This document shows positions 1-6,905 of a stretch of 16,048 nucleotides of DNA, piece by piece. The stretch is from NCBI GenBank assembly GCA_030696435.1, contig JAUYSF010000200.1, positions 1 to 16,048 on the forward strand, given 5' to 3'. Each line of letters starts with the position of its first letter. The stretch's first letter is position 1. This DNA comes from Desulfoprunum sp. GTDB lineage: Bacteria; Desulfobacterota; Desulfobulbia; Desulfobulbales; Desulfocapsaceae. The translations under genes were made by a program, and so were the position numbers. Under the pieces are notes generated by a model. That model saw only the letters and a list, made by a program, of their open reading frames with translations. It made no database searches and had not been told where the DNA came from.

Positions 1-123
1 CCCGGTTTCAAGAACCTCACCGGCCTGACCCGCAAGTTTTCAATCCCCATTCTCGAGTATCTCGACCGCATCAAGCTGACGATTCGCATCGGCGACAAAC
101 GCATCCTGAGAAAGAAATCATAG
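1..123 (+). CDS. selB: SelB, selenocysteine-specific elongation factor (C-terminal fragment)
   Basis: Only the last 40 codons are in the window; the gene enters from the left edge and ends at the TAG at 121-123. The visible peptide contains [20 protein letters not shown] followed by a basic tail with [12 protein letters not shown]. This matches the last winged-helix domain of SelB, the GTPase-like factor that delivers Sec-tRNA(Sec) to UGA codons by binding the SECIS hairpin in the mRNA; the final winged helices make the RNA contact. The stop lies inside the end of tilS on the other strand, so the two genes overlap tail to tail by 6 bp (118-123) and no separate terminator fits between them. 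A SelB implies selenoproteins elsewhere in the genome. The identification rests on a short stretch, but the [10 protein letters not shown] and PILEYLDR pattern is characteristic. Confidence 0.85.
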   Translation, partial: PGFKNLTGLTRKFSIPILEYLDRIKLTIRIGDKRILRKKS

Positions 124-1572
124 GTCGGTTGAGGCAGGCAGATCCTCAGGTGGGATCTGTCGCCAGTCAACGACCAGCACGCTCCGGCATGACGATGTCA
201 GCCGGAAATCATGGTCAATCTCCAGACCCGGTAGGGCAATGACCCGTTCTCCTAAGAGTAATACCGGAGACAAGCCGCGCTCATGGGCGGCTATCTTGCG
301 GTCAGTCAAGAATCGGTTGACCTTCTTGCTGCCCTGGGCTCCGAAGGGCCTGAACCGCTGGCCGGGACTGACCGATCTGAGCTGTAGGGGGAAGGTGATC
401 TCCCGCGCATCGAGATACAGTGTTTCCTTTTTCTTATCGCCAAACTGCGGCAGGACAGCAGGATTTTCGAGCCGGATTGACAGGATCTTGCCAATCCCGG
501 AGAAGGTGTAGATCCCAGGCCCTGGCAGAGACGCGTCGATGGCAACCGGACTGTGACCGCTGCCCCGGAATCTTGATCGTCCGGCGGGATAGGAAAAGAG
601 AATTTTCCCCGGCATCTTTCTTACGCGCAGGCCACCTTGCAGGTGCATCTCACTGCCATTTTCTCCTTTTTGCAGCACATACAGAATCTGATCGATCTGA
701 CGAAAACCTGGCCGACAGTCCACCTGCCAGCAGATTTTCTCAAGCATCCGTCGTTGTAGGGCGGGATGTTCTGTTGCAAAAAGATCGAGAGGGATTTCGA
801 TCTGGCCGGAAGGGCTGGCTGTTTCGGCTTGATCTCCGGTCTGCCCAAGAGTGCTCAGTGCTTTATCAGTCAGTGAGTCCAGAAGGTCATCTTCTTCTCG
901 CAGGATATCCATGGTCTGCAGGACTGTCTGGCGGATGGCCGGATTGTAATGATCTTCGAGGGCGGGCAGCAGGTCGAGGCGCACCCGGTTTCTGAGAAAA
1001 CGACGGTCCTGATTGGACGAATCGAGGCAGAAGGGGAGGTGTCTTTGTTCGAGATAGTGCAGGAGGGTTTGTTTTTTTTCCAGCAGGAATGGGCGGATGA
1101 TCGTGCCGTTGCGGGCGTTCATACCGGACAGTCCTTTCAAACCACTGCCGCGGCAGAGTCGGACAAAAAATTCTTCCACCTGGTCATCTGCCGTATGGGC
1201 CACGGCAATGGTCTTGGCCCTGTAACGTCCTCTTAACCCTTCGAGGGCCCGGTAGCGCAGAATCCGGGCCGCCTCCTCAAGAGAGCAGCCTTCGGCCACA
1301 GCGTATTCTGCCACCGGAATGGTCTCAGTGTGAAAAACCGCCCCCACCTGTTCGGCGGCGGCTCTGGCAACTGCAATCTCCCTGTCGGTTTCATGGGGAC
1401 GCAGACCATGATCAATATAGACGGCGATACAGGCTGGAGCGGGAAGGATGTGAGCGAGAATATGCAGGAGAGCTATGGAGTCCGGTCCGCCTGAAACTCC
1501 GATTATGACGCTGTCTTTGGGATATAGCAGCCTGTTTCGGTCAATAAACTGGGAAACTCTGTGCAGCAGCAC
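118..1572 (-). CDS. tilS: TilS, tRNA(Ile)-lysidine synthetase
   Basis: TilS uses ATP and lysine to convert the wobble C34 of tRNA-Ile(CAU) to lysidine, so that the tRNA reads AUA as isoleucine; it is essential in nearly all bacteria. The N-terminal PP-loop ATPase motif SGGPDS is at residues 27-32, followed by the HGLRP and [20 protein letters not shown] motifs of the family. The C-terminal TilS domain is visible as [21 protein letters not shown] chose a GTG start at 1572-1570 (484 residues) because a strong Shine-Dalgarno sequence, GGAGGA, lies 5 nt upstream and because it puts the PP-loop at the usual distance from the N-terminus. The frame stays open to a TTG at 1671, but those 33 extra codons have no ribosome site and occupy the divergent promoter region. 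The 3' end overlaps selB by 6 bp. Confidence 0.95.
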   Translation of the reverse strand: MLLHRVSQFIDRNRLLYPKDSVIIGVSGGPDSIALLHILAHILPAPACIAVYIDHGLRPHETDREIAVARAAAEQVGAVFHTETIPVAEYAVAEGCSLEEAARILRYRALEGLRGRYRAKTIAVAHTADDQVEEFFVRLCRGSGLKGLSGMNARNGTIIRPFLLEKKQTLLHYLEQRHLPFCLDSSNQDRRFLRNRVRLDLLPALEDHYNPAIRQTVLQTMDILREEDDLLDSLTDKALSTLGQTGDQAETASPSGQIEIPLDLFATEHPALQRRMLEKICWQVDCRPGFRQIDQILYVLQKGENGSEMHLQGGLRVRKMPGKILFSYPAGRSRFRGSGHSPVAIDASLPGPGIYTFSGIGKILSIRLENPAVLPQFGDKKKETLYLDAREITFPLQLRSVSPGQRFRPFGAQGSKKVNRFLTDRKIAAHERGLSPVLLLGERVIALPGLEIDHDFRLTSSCRSVLVVDWRQIPPEDLPASTDL

Positions 1573-1577
1573 TTCTT

Positions 1578-1583
1578 TCCTCC
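1578..1583 (-). promoter_or_regulatory. Ribosome binding site fixing the GTG start of tilS
   Basis: On the minus strand GGAGGA lies 5 nt before GTG (1572-1570). The upstream in-frame ATG (1647-1645) and TTG (1671-1669) have no comparable purine-rich sequence, so this site decides the start. Confidence 0.75.
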
Positions 1584-1597
1584 GGCAGAAAAAGTTT

Positions 1598-1625
1598 TTG
1601 ACAAAAAAACGTTGAGGTATATTCT
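1598..1625 (+). promoter_or_regulatory. Candidate sigma70 promoter of the response regulator-HPt operon
   Basis: A perfect -35 TTGACA (1598-1603) is followed after 16 bp by TATTCT (1620-1625), 4 of 6 matches to the -10 consensus. It would start transcription near 1632, about 87 nt before the TTG start of the response regulator. The assignment is by eye only. Confidence 0.4.
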
Positions 1626-1627
1626 TT

Positions 1628-1657
1628 TTTATAGTTCGATATACCATACAAAGCCAA
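1628..1657 (-). promoter_or_regulatory. Candidate promoter of tilS, overlapping the divergent one
   Basis: On the minus strand TTGGCT (1657-1652) precedes TATAAA (1633-1628) with an 18-bp spacer. The -35 is weak and the -10 is good. It would give a leader of about 50 nt ahead of the GTG start. It sits back to back with the candidate plus-strand promoter at 1598-1625. Confidence 0.3.
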
Positions 1658-1718
1658 TCAGGCAAAGCCAACCGAAAGAGAATCGATCTATGAACTTGAG
1701 AGCGCTAAGGAGAACACC

Positions 1719-2141
1719 TTGAAAATACTCATCGTCGAGGATGAATTTATCAGCAGGACCCTCCTGACCGAGATACTCTCACCCTATGGGAGCTGCCATA
1801 TAGCCACCAATGGCCGGGAGGCCCTGGAGGTTTTGGAAAGGGCCTGTGAGGCCGATAATCGCTACGATCTTGTCTGTCTTGATATTATGATGCCGGAAAA
1901 AGATGGTCAGGAGGTGCTGGCCAAGATCAGGGAGATGGAGGATGCGCGGGGTATCCGGGGTATGGCGGCGACAAAGGTGATCATGACAACGGCCCTTGAT
2001 GATTCATATAATATCATGGAGGCCTTTACTCAGGGGCACTGCGAAGCGTATCTGACCAAGCCGATTGATAGAGACAGGCTCCTTGAACATCTTCGTGAAC
2101 TCAAACTGATAGATGCCTCCAGCCATGCTCTCCAGGCCTGA
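1719..2141 (+). CDS. Single-domain (CheY-like) response regulator
   Basis: A 140-residue stand-alone receiver domain with no output domain. The acidic pocket is at E7/D8, the phosphoacceptor is D55 in CLDIMMPEKDG, the switch Thr is T90/T91 in VIMTTA, and the conserved Lys is K114 in LTKPI. Such proteins pass phosphate to an HPt protein or bind a target directly (motor, kinase or phosphatase). The start is TTG at 1719, supported by AAGGAG at 1707-1712 with a 6-nt spacer; no ATG is available nearby. The next gene, an HPt protein, starts 19 nt after the stop, so the two are almost certainly co-transcribed and may exchange phosphate. No histidine kinase is present in the window. It is not close enough to CheY by eye to assign chemotaxis. 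Confidence 0.93.
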   Translation: MKILIVEDEFISRTLLTEILSPYGSCHIATNGREALEVLERACEADNRYDLVCLDIMMPEKDGQEVLAKIREMEDARGIRGMAATKVIMTTALDDSYNIMEAFTQGHCEAYLTKPIDRDRLLEHLRELKLIDASSHALQA

Positions 2142-2160
2142 AGAGAAGGAGGAACCCACT

Positions 2161-2493
2161 ATGTCTGCCCAGATGCAAATAGATCAGATCAAACTGTACC
2201 TCTGCGATCAGTTCCAGCTCTCTCAGGAGCAGATCGGTGAGATGCTGCCGAATTTCATCATAACCCTTGCAACCCACATGCAGAACATGGAGCGAGTCTT
2301 GGCTGAGGATGATCCGATGGCCCTTGGCAAGGTCGGGCATACCATGAAAGGGGCCTTGCTCAACCTCGGTCTTCACGACTGCGCCCAACTGGCCCTGCGT
2401 ATAGAGGAGAAAGGCAAGGCCGGGGATCGGTGCACTGATTATGCCGGCCTTGTTGCTGATCTCCGGAATAAGATAAATCCGCTGTTCAGTTAA
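2161..2493 (+). CDS. Stand-alone HPt (histidine phosphotransfer) protein
   Basis: A 110-residue helical protein with the HPt signature GHTMKGALLNLG: H60 is the predicted phosphorylated histidine, with K63, G64 and the helix-spacing G70 also present. HPt domains relay phosphate between receiver domains. The upstream single-domain receiver, 19 nt away, is the obvious candidate partner. The ATG at 2161 is preceded by AAGGAGG (2148-2154) at good spacing; the frame is open upstream to 2113, but those codons overlap the end of the response regulator and have no ribosome site. Length and motif match the Hpt family. The specific pathway cannot be read from the sequence. Confidence 0.85.
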   Translation: MSAQMQIDQIKLYLCDQFQLSQEQIGEMLPNFIITLATHMQNMERVLAEDDPMALGKVGHTMKGALLNLGLHDCAQLALRIEEKGKAGDRCTDYAGLVADLRNKINPLFS

Positions 2494-2569
2494 GGTTCTC
2501 TCGGTCTTTCCTTCCTCGCCTCACCTACACAAATATATCACCATAAAACCAGCTGATCACAATCCGTGT

Positions 2570-4018
2570 TCAGTTGGGCCTTTTCTTCAGGAGTTCCAAC
2601 AGACGGACATGGATATTATCAAAGCCGCCGTTTGACAGGATCGCAACAATATCTCCCGTCTGGAGAACCGTCTCAAGGTGTGAAAGCAGCCGGTCGGTGT
2701 CAGGGAATGATTCGGCCGGGAGATGCTGCAGCAACCTGATGTCCGCCGCCAGCTGAGCCGAAGAAAACAGCTCACCTTCCGCCACATTGGCCAGGGCCAT
2801 AGGTTCTCGCAGATAGACGACATCGGCGGCAGCAAAGGCCGCCACATAGTCCTTTTGAAAGATAGCCCGCCGCGATGAATTGGTCCGTGGCTCAAAGACT
2901 GCAATCAAGCGTTGCCCGGCATAGGCAGCTTTAAGTGCCTGCAGGGTCTCGCGGACGGCCGTCGGGTGGTGGGCAAAATCGTCGATAACCGTGACACCGC
3001 CTTCAATACCGCGGATCTCCTGCCGCCTCTTTACCCCACCGAAGGTATGCAGGCCCTCGTTTATTGCCTCAGAGCCAAGACCGATATGCTGCAGAACCGC
3101 CGTCACAGCCAGGCTGTTCAGACAGTTATGACGGCCGGGCAGCCGCACAGACAGTTCAGCCCATTTTTCACCGCTGCGCCAGGCTGTAAAATGAGTGATA
3201 CCCCGCTCGATACGGACATCGTCGAGGGACCATTCTAACGATCTGTTTAAGCCATAGCCCTGCACCGGGCAGCGGGCCTCGGCCGCGATCTCGGCCACGT
3301 TCGGGTCGTCGAGGCAGGCCACCAGGAGACCGTCCTCCGGGATGAGTGCGACAAATTTACGGAAGGTCCTCTTGATGGCATCGAGATCAGCGAAGATATC
3401 GGCGTGGTCGAATTCGATCGAGGTGAGGATAGCGATCTTCGGTTGATAGTGCAGAAATTTTGAGCCCTTGTCAAAAAATGCCGTATCGTATTCATCCCCT
3501 TCTGCAACAAAATAGCGGCCTGCACCGATACGGAAGTTGCCGGCGAATTCACGGACGATGCCGCCAATCATAAAGCTCGGATCAAATCCCGCCCGAAAAA
3601 GAGCGGAGGCCAGCAGGGAGGAAGTGGTGGTCTTGCCATGGGTTCCGGCCACGACCAGCGAGGTCAGGCTGCGGATATAGAAATGGGCCAGGGCCTGGGG
3701 CAGTGAGAGGTAGGGAATGCCTGCTTCGGCTAGGGCCACGGCCTCAGGATTACTGCGGGTGATGACGTTGCCGACAATGACCAAATCGGGCCGGGGCGTG
3801 AGATTCTCGGGCCCATAACCGTTGCAGACCGGGATTCCCAGTTGTGCCAGAAAATCCGACATCGGCGGATACACCTGCCGGTCGCTGCCGCTGATGATGT
3901 AGCCCGATTGCAACAGCATACCGGCCAAGGCGGCCATGGCCGTACCGCAGATCCCCATGATGTGAATATGGGCGACGTTTTCCGGCGCAGAGTTCAGGCG
4001 TGGGTCGAGATCAGTCAT
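2570..4018 (-). CDS. mpl: Mpl, UDP-MurNAc:L-Ala-gamma-D-Glu-meso-DAP ligase
   Basis: Mpl ligates the recycled tripeptide L-Ala-D-Glu-meso-DAP to UDP-MurNAc in the cytoplasm, saving cell-wall material in Gram-negative bacteria. The 482-residue protein has the Mur ligase N-terminal Rossmann motif HIHIMGICGTAMAALAGML (about 18-35), the ATP loop AGTHGKTTTSSLLA (124-137), the central-domain EGDEYDTAFFD (173-183) and FDHADIF (203-209), and the C-terminal DDFAHHPTAV. The MGICGTAM and EGDEYDTAFFD forms distinguish Mpl from MurC. It is a little longer than the E. coli protein. The ATG overlaps the stop of the small upstream gene as ATGA (4018-4015), so translation is probably coupled. No clear terminator is seen downstream (2494-2569). 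Confidence 0.93.
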   Translation of the reverse strand: MTDLDPRLNSAPENVAHIHIMGICGTAMAALAGMLLQSGYIISGSDRQVYPPMSDFLAQLGIPVCNGYGPENLTPRPDLVIVGNVITRSNPEAVALAEAGIPYLSLPQALAHFYIRSLTSLVVAGTHGKTTTSSLLASALFRAGFDPSFMIGGIVREFAGNFRIGAGRYFVAEGDEYDTAFFDKGSKFLHYQPKIAILTSIEFDHADIFADLDAIKRTFRKFVALIPEDGLLVACLDDPNVAEIAAEARCPVQGYGLNRSLEWSLDDVRIERGITHFTAWRSGEKWAELSVRLPGRHNCLNSLAVTAVLQHIGLGSEAINEGLHTFGGVKRRQEIRGIEGGVTVIDDFAHHPTAVRETLQALKAAYAGQRLIAVFEPRTNSSRRAIFQKDYVAAFAAADVVYLREPMALANVAEGELFSSAQLAADIRLLQHLPAESFPDTDRLLSHLETVLQTGDIVAILSNGGFDNIHVRLLELLKKRPN

Positions 4019-4215
4019 GCCTTTGCCTTCCCTGCCGTCTCATTGATTGCGGCATGGATATCTTTGAAGGTCTCCGGGAAGTTCGCCGGGGTGATCCGCC
4101 CCACCTCGATAAACTTGATGGCGATTTCCTTGGCGAGCTTGAGCACGGTTTCATCTGAAACGCCTGTTCCGACCGGGCATCTTTTGCCGGTATCATCGTG
4201 TATGGGCATGGTCAT
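4015..4215 (-). CDS. Small conserved-looking protein of unknown function, coupled to mpl
   Basis: A 66-residue frame whose TGA overlaps the mpl ATG by 4 bp (ATGA), the usual arrangement of translationally coupled genes. The protein looks soluble and helical: KLAKEIAIKFIEVGRITPAN is followed by FPETFKDIHAAINE. I do not recognise a named family. Proteins of this size and pattern occur in deltaproteobacteria, but I cannot name one from memory with confidence. The start is uncertain: ATG at 4215-4213 and a second ATG two codons later are both without a clear Shine-Dalgarno sequence. The coding strand and overlap with mpl favour a real gene. A hairpin lies upstream of it at 4245-4295. Confidence 0.7.
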   Translation of the reverse strand: MTMPIHDDTGKRCPVGTGVSDETVLKLAKEIAIKFIEVGRITPANFPETFKDIHAAINETAGKAKA

Positions 4216-4244
4216 ATACCAGTTAAGGATGTGGAATGAGAGAA

Positions 4245-4295
4245 CGCCTCTGCTGCTTGGAAGAAGGCCAATTCATCACAGGGACAACAGAGGCG
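4245..4295 (-). other. Inverted repeat (11-bp stem, 29-nt loop) in the mpl operon leader
   Basis: CGCCTCTGCTG (4245-4255) pairs with CAACAGAGGCG (4285-4295). Read as minus-strand RNA, the stem is complete with one G-U pair; on the plus strand that pair is a mismatch, which suggests the minus-strand transcript is the one that folds. It starts 30 nt upstream of the small gene's ATG. It could be a leader structure or a protein-binding site. It has no U-tract, so it is not a normal terminator. Confidence 0.45.
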
Positions 4296-4431
4296 CTGCG
4301 CATCGGAAATAACCGGCCAGGCCATCCCCATGGACTGTTCTGTAATACGGTACTTTTAGGAATTTTGCCAGAAATTGTTCGCTGAAGGGGTATGAGGATC
4401 TTGATTTGGAAAGGACATAAAAAAATCTTTA

Positions 4432-4445
4432 TTGACTGAGGTCAA
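4432..4445 (+). promoter_or_regulatory. CRP/FNR-superfamily operator (HcpR- or FNR-like palindrome)
   Basis: TTGAC-TGAG-GTCAA is a perfect palindrome with 5-bp arms and a 4-bp centre, the architecture of CRP/FNR-family sites; the TTGAC half-site differs from the FNR half-site TTGAT by one base. It is centred about 38-40 bp upstream of the start predicted from the -10 box at 4464-4469, close to the -41.5 position of class II activators. Which regulator binds it is inference; nitrosative-stress (HcpR-like) or oxygen-responsive regulators are candidates. Confidence 0.55.
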
Positions 4446-4463
4446 GGCTAAGAATCGAGCCTG

Positions 4464-4469
4464 TATTAT
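4464..4469 (+). promoter_or_regulatory. Candidate -10 box for the cupin gene
   Basis: TATTAT (5 of 6 matches to TATAAT) about 94 bp before the cupin ATG. No acceptable -35 lies 16-18 bp upstream, but the palindrome at 4432-4445 occupies that place, which fits an activator-dependent promoter. Confidence 0.45.
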
Positions 4470-4568
4470 AGTGGAGTCATGATCAAGAGAGGCCGGGGGA
4501 TCAGCTGAAATACCCGAGCTGAGCCGGGTCTGAGCAAGCACGAAAACATCTACCAAAGGAGAACAAGC

Positions 4569-4889
4569 ATGAAGGTAATAGATCTCGATGCACCACGTGA
4601 ATTTATAGAAGGGGCAATGAAAAGGGTTTTCCTGGTCGAAGATTCGCCCTATTTCAAGATCATCAATTTTAACCTGGCGGCCGGCGCGACCTTTCCCGTG
4701 CACTCCCATGACCTTGATGGCCAGCTTTCCATCCTGGTCATCGAGGGCTCGGGGGTCTTTCTCGGGGCCGACGGGGCTGAGATCGCCGCCAAGACCGGCG
4801 ATATGCTCATCTCCGAGATCAGAGAGCCGCATGGCGTGCGGGCCGGCAGCGATATGCGCATCGTAGTGACCATCGCGCCGCCGATCTGA
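4569..4889 (+). CDS. Small single-domain cupin protein
   Basis: A 106-residue protein with one cupin beta-barrel. Cupin motif 1 is seen in AGATFPVHSHDLDGQLSILV (two His, with the downstream Glu in IEGSG), and motif 2 around GDMLISEIREPHGVRAGSD (one His). These could hold a metal: two or three His and a Glu. The substrate is unknown; small cupins include dioxygenases, isomerases and sensors. The ATG at 4569 is preceded by AAAGGAG (4556-4562) at good spacing. The gene converges on ppnP with a 10-bp gap and stands alone on its strand. The palindrome at 4432-4445 suggests regulation by a CRP/FNR-type protein, hence a role in redox or nitrosative stress, which is inference. Confidence 0.85.
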   Translation: MKVIDLDAPREFIEGAMKRVFLVEDSPYFKIINFNLAAGATFPVHSHDLDGQLSILVIEGSGVFLGADGAEIAAKTGDMLISEIREPHGVRAGSDMRIVVTIAPPI

Positions 4890-4899
4890 TTTCTTGCCG

Positions 4900-5214
4900 C
4901 TATTTGAGAAAGGAGCAGCAGTAATCGGTGAGGGTGCCGACCTTTACTCGAAATGAGGAATTGGTCGGTACCTCAAACGACTCGCCACCGTTGATGTCCT
5001 TCCACGCTTCTGCTCCGGCGATCAGTACCTCAAGCCGACCACTCAAGATCTCCATGATTTCGGCTGCCCCGGTAGTGAAGGTATAATCTCCCGGCTGCAT
5101 GATCCCGAGAGTTTTGCTGCTGCCGTCGGCAAAGAGGATGGTGCGGCTGGTGACCTGGCCATTGAAATAGATATTTGCTTCTCTTGTCACTGTAACATTT
5201 TCAAATACGGACAT
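4900..5214 (-). CDS. ppnP: PpnP, pyrimidine/purine nucleoside phosphorylase
   Basis: A 104-residue cupin-fold protein of the YaiE/DUF1255 family. PpnP splits many nucleosides with phosphate into the free base and ribose-1-phosphate, feeding nucleoside salvage. Recognisable parts are the N-terminal EANIYFNGQVTSRTILF, GIMQPGDYTFTTGAAEIMEI, the SGRLEVLI strand, FEVPTNSSFRVKV, and the C-terminal TDYCCSFL; these line up along the whole length with the about 94-residue E. coli protein. I start at ATG 5214-5212, which has AGGAG 6 nt upstream. An open frame extends 35 codons further to 5319, but there the ribosome site is missing and the peptide does not resemble the family. It faces the cupin gene end to end with a 10-bp gap. 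Confidence 0.9.
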   Translation of the reverse strand: MSVFENVTVTREANIYFNGQVTSRTILFADGSSKTLGIMQPGDYTFTTGAAEIMEILSGRLEVLIAGAEAWKDINGGESFEVPTNSSFRVKVGTLTDYCCSFLK

Positions 5215-5547
5215 GGCTGCTCCTGCAGGAAAGGGGTGAAAGAAGACGGTCGCCAAGTCTCGCAGACTGGTGCTGTCATCTTGAGGTCTCTGCTTAAAAA
5301 ACTCGTCGATAATAGCCATTTTCAGCGAATCCGCAACGAATAATTCCTTGTCCCCTTACATAAACCATTGGGGAAGATCGACTTGCAGATTGACCAAATG
5401 CCTGCTAAACAAAGAGAATCTTAAAAAAGAAACAGATATTGAAAGAGTAGCTGGTTTTTAGAGGGTTTTGTTTTATAGGTATGCTAGGAGAGCGCTGGTT
5501 ATTGCATGATGGAAAGCTACTATAAAGAGAATTAAAGGAGACGGATT
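5215..5547. other. Intergenic region between ppnP and the Yip1-family gene
   Basis: 333 bp without a credible gene; promoters for both divergent neighbours must lie here. The part from about 5390 to 5500 is AT-rich. I see several -10-like strings (TTATAG and TATGCT near 5472-5486, TATAAA near 5521) but none with a convincing -35 at the right distance. AAAGGAG ahead of 5548 is the ribosome site for the Yip1-family gene. Confidence 0.6.
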
Positions 5548-6804
5548 ATGGATTTTGCAAAACTTATGGCACGGGTGCAGGCGATCCTCACAAGCCCGAA
5601 AACAGAGTGGCCGGTGATCGCCGCTGAACAGTCGACAACAAAAGATCTGTATATCGGCTACATCCTGCTGCTGGCCGCCATCGGCCCAATTGCCGGATTT
5701 TTCAAGATGAGCGTTTTAGGCATGCATGTACCGCTCATGGGCACGTACCGTATGGGTATCGGTGCAAGCCTTGGCAATATGCTGTTCAGCTATGTTCTGA
5801 TTCTTGCTGGAGTGTATCTTGTGGCCCTTATTGTCAACATGCTTGCCCCCTCCTTTGGCGGCCAGAAAGACCAAGATCAGGCTCTGAAAACCGTGGCCTA
5901 TGCTTACACCGCCGCCTGGATTGCGGGAGTAGCTCAACTTCTGCCCTGGATTGGGATGCTGATTCTCCTGACCGGTTCTGTGTACAGTGTCTACCTGCTC
6001 TATCTCGGACTGCCCGTCACCATGAAATGTCCTCAGGAGAAGGCCGTCGGATACACCGGAGTCTCCATTCTTGTCGCAATTATTCTCAGCTTTGCCATTA
6101 CTGCCGTAGTCGGAGGAATCACCGGCGGCATGGGCATGATGGGTGGCATGTCATCTTCTCAGATGAATATGCCAAGCGAAGGTGGTTTTGACAAAGACAG
6201 CCCCGGCGGCAAGGTCGAGGCATGGACCAAGAAGATGGAAGAGGCCGGCAAAGGAATGGAAGAGGCCCAGAAATCAGGTGATCCAGAACAACAGAAACAG
6301 GCTATGGAAAAAATGATGGCCTCGGCGATGGGCGGTGACGGCAAGGTCGAGACGCTGGCACCGGAGCGGATCAAGGCCTTTCTACCTGAAACACTCGCCG
6401 GCAGGCCGCGTTCTGCAGTATCCGCTGAGCGCACCGGGGCCATGGGTTTCCAGATATCGACGGCCGAGGCATCCTATGAAGACAATAGCGGTAGTGGCTT
6501 TCGGGTTGAGATTACCGATATGGGCCTGGCCAAAGGTGTAATGGCGCTTGCCGGTTGGGTTGGTGTCGAGAAGGAAAGTGTCACGGAGACAGGCTACGAG
6601 AAGACCTATAAAAATGGTAAGAATATTATCCATGAGCAGTGGGACAAGCAGGCCTCATCGGGAGAATACAGCATAGTCGTTGGCGAGCGCTTCACTGTCA
6701 AGGTATCCGGTGGGGCAGCCGATATTAATGCCTTGAAGGATGCTGCGGGCAGTATCGACCTCCAAGGTCTTGCGGCACTCAAAGATGAGGGCGTGGCAAA
6801 ATAA
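5548..6804 (+). CDS. Yip1-family membrane protein with a long soluble C-terminal domain
   Basis: 418 residues. The first ~200 match the Yip1 domain pattern: an amphipathic N-terminus (MDFAKLMARVQAILTSPKTE, with the family's xxPKxxWPVIAxE motif), then about five hydrophobic segments near residues 34-56, 73-97, 118-136, 138-156 and 168-192. A Gly/Met-rich hinge (GGITGGMGMMGGMSSSQMNM) leads into a charged, probably coiled-coil stretch of about 60 residues (KKMEEAGKGMEEAQKSGDPE) and a soluble domain of about 150 residues with GFRVEITDMGLAKG and GERFTVKVSGGAADINALKD, likely on one side of the inner membrane. Bacterial Yip1 proteins have no settled function. The ATG has AAAGGAG upstream. Transcription should end at the hairpin 6813-6846. 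Confidence 0.75.
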   Translation: MDFAKLMARVQAILTSPKTEWPVIAAEQSTTKDLYIGYILLLAAIGPIAGFFKMSVLGMHVPLMGTYRMGIGASLGNMLFSYVLILAGVYLVALIVNMLAPSFGGQKDQDQALKTVAYAYTAAWIAGVAQLLPWIGMLILLTGSVYSVYLLYLGLPVTMKCPQEKAVGYTGVSILVAIILSFAITAVVGGITGGMGMMGGMSSSQMNMPSEGGFDKDSPGGKVEAWTKKMEEAGKGMEEAQKSGDPEQQKQAMEKMMASAMGGDGKVETLAPERIKAFLPETLAGRPRSAVSAERTGAMGFQISTAEASYEDNSGSGFRVEITDMGLAKGVMALAGWVGVEKESVTETGYEKTYKNGKNIIHEQWDKQASSGEYSIVVGERFTVKVSGGAADINALKDAAGSIDLQGLAALKDEGVAK

Positions 6805-6812
6805 AATGGCAC

Positions 6813-6846
6813 CTCTGGCTGGCTGCCTCAAAACGGTCAGCCAGAG
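6813..6846. terminator. Hairpin between the Yip1-family gene and the flagellar operon
   Basis: CTCTGGCTG (6813-6821) and CAGCCAGAG (6838-6846) form a perfect 9-bp stem with a 16-nt loop, 8 nt after the Yip1-family stop. The following plus-strand bases are not a clean T-run; on the minus strand the hairpin is followed by CATTTTATTTTG, a weak T-rich tail. It probably terminates both converging units. Confidence 0.6.
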
Positions 6847-6905
6847 AAGAAGTAATTTCGTTTGTGAATCAAAATGAGAAACTGAGAACGATGAGCAGGA
6901 AGGGA

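Larger units (their letters stand above)
4216..4568. other. Intergenic region between the mpl operon and the cupin gene
   Basis: 353 bp without a credible gene. It serves two divergent units: the small gene plus mpl on the minus strand and the cupin gene on the plus strand. It contains a long-stem hairpin near the mpl side (4245-4295), a weak minus-strand promoter-like pair (TGGCAA and TATTAC, 17-bp spacer, within about 4340-4375), and the CRP/FNR-type palindrome with its -10 box on the cupin side (4432-4469). Confidence 0.7.

Noticed and set aside
1573..1671. 33-codon N-terminal extension of tilS from a TTG
   Set aside because: No ribosome site; the GTG at 1572 has GGAGGA and gives the family-typical N-terminus; the extension overlaps promoter-like sequence.
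4356..4832. 158-codon open frame opposite the cupin gene
   Set aside because: Lies antisense to a well-supported cupin with a good ribosome site and shows no protein-like pattern.
5215..5319. 35-codon N-terminal extension of ppnP
   Set aside because: Family members start near the inner ATG, which has AGGAG; the outer ATG has no ribosome site.
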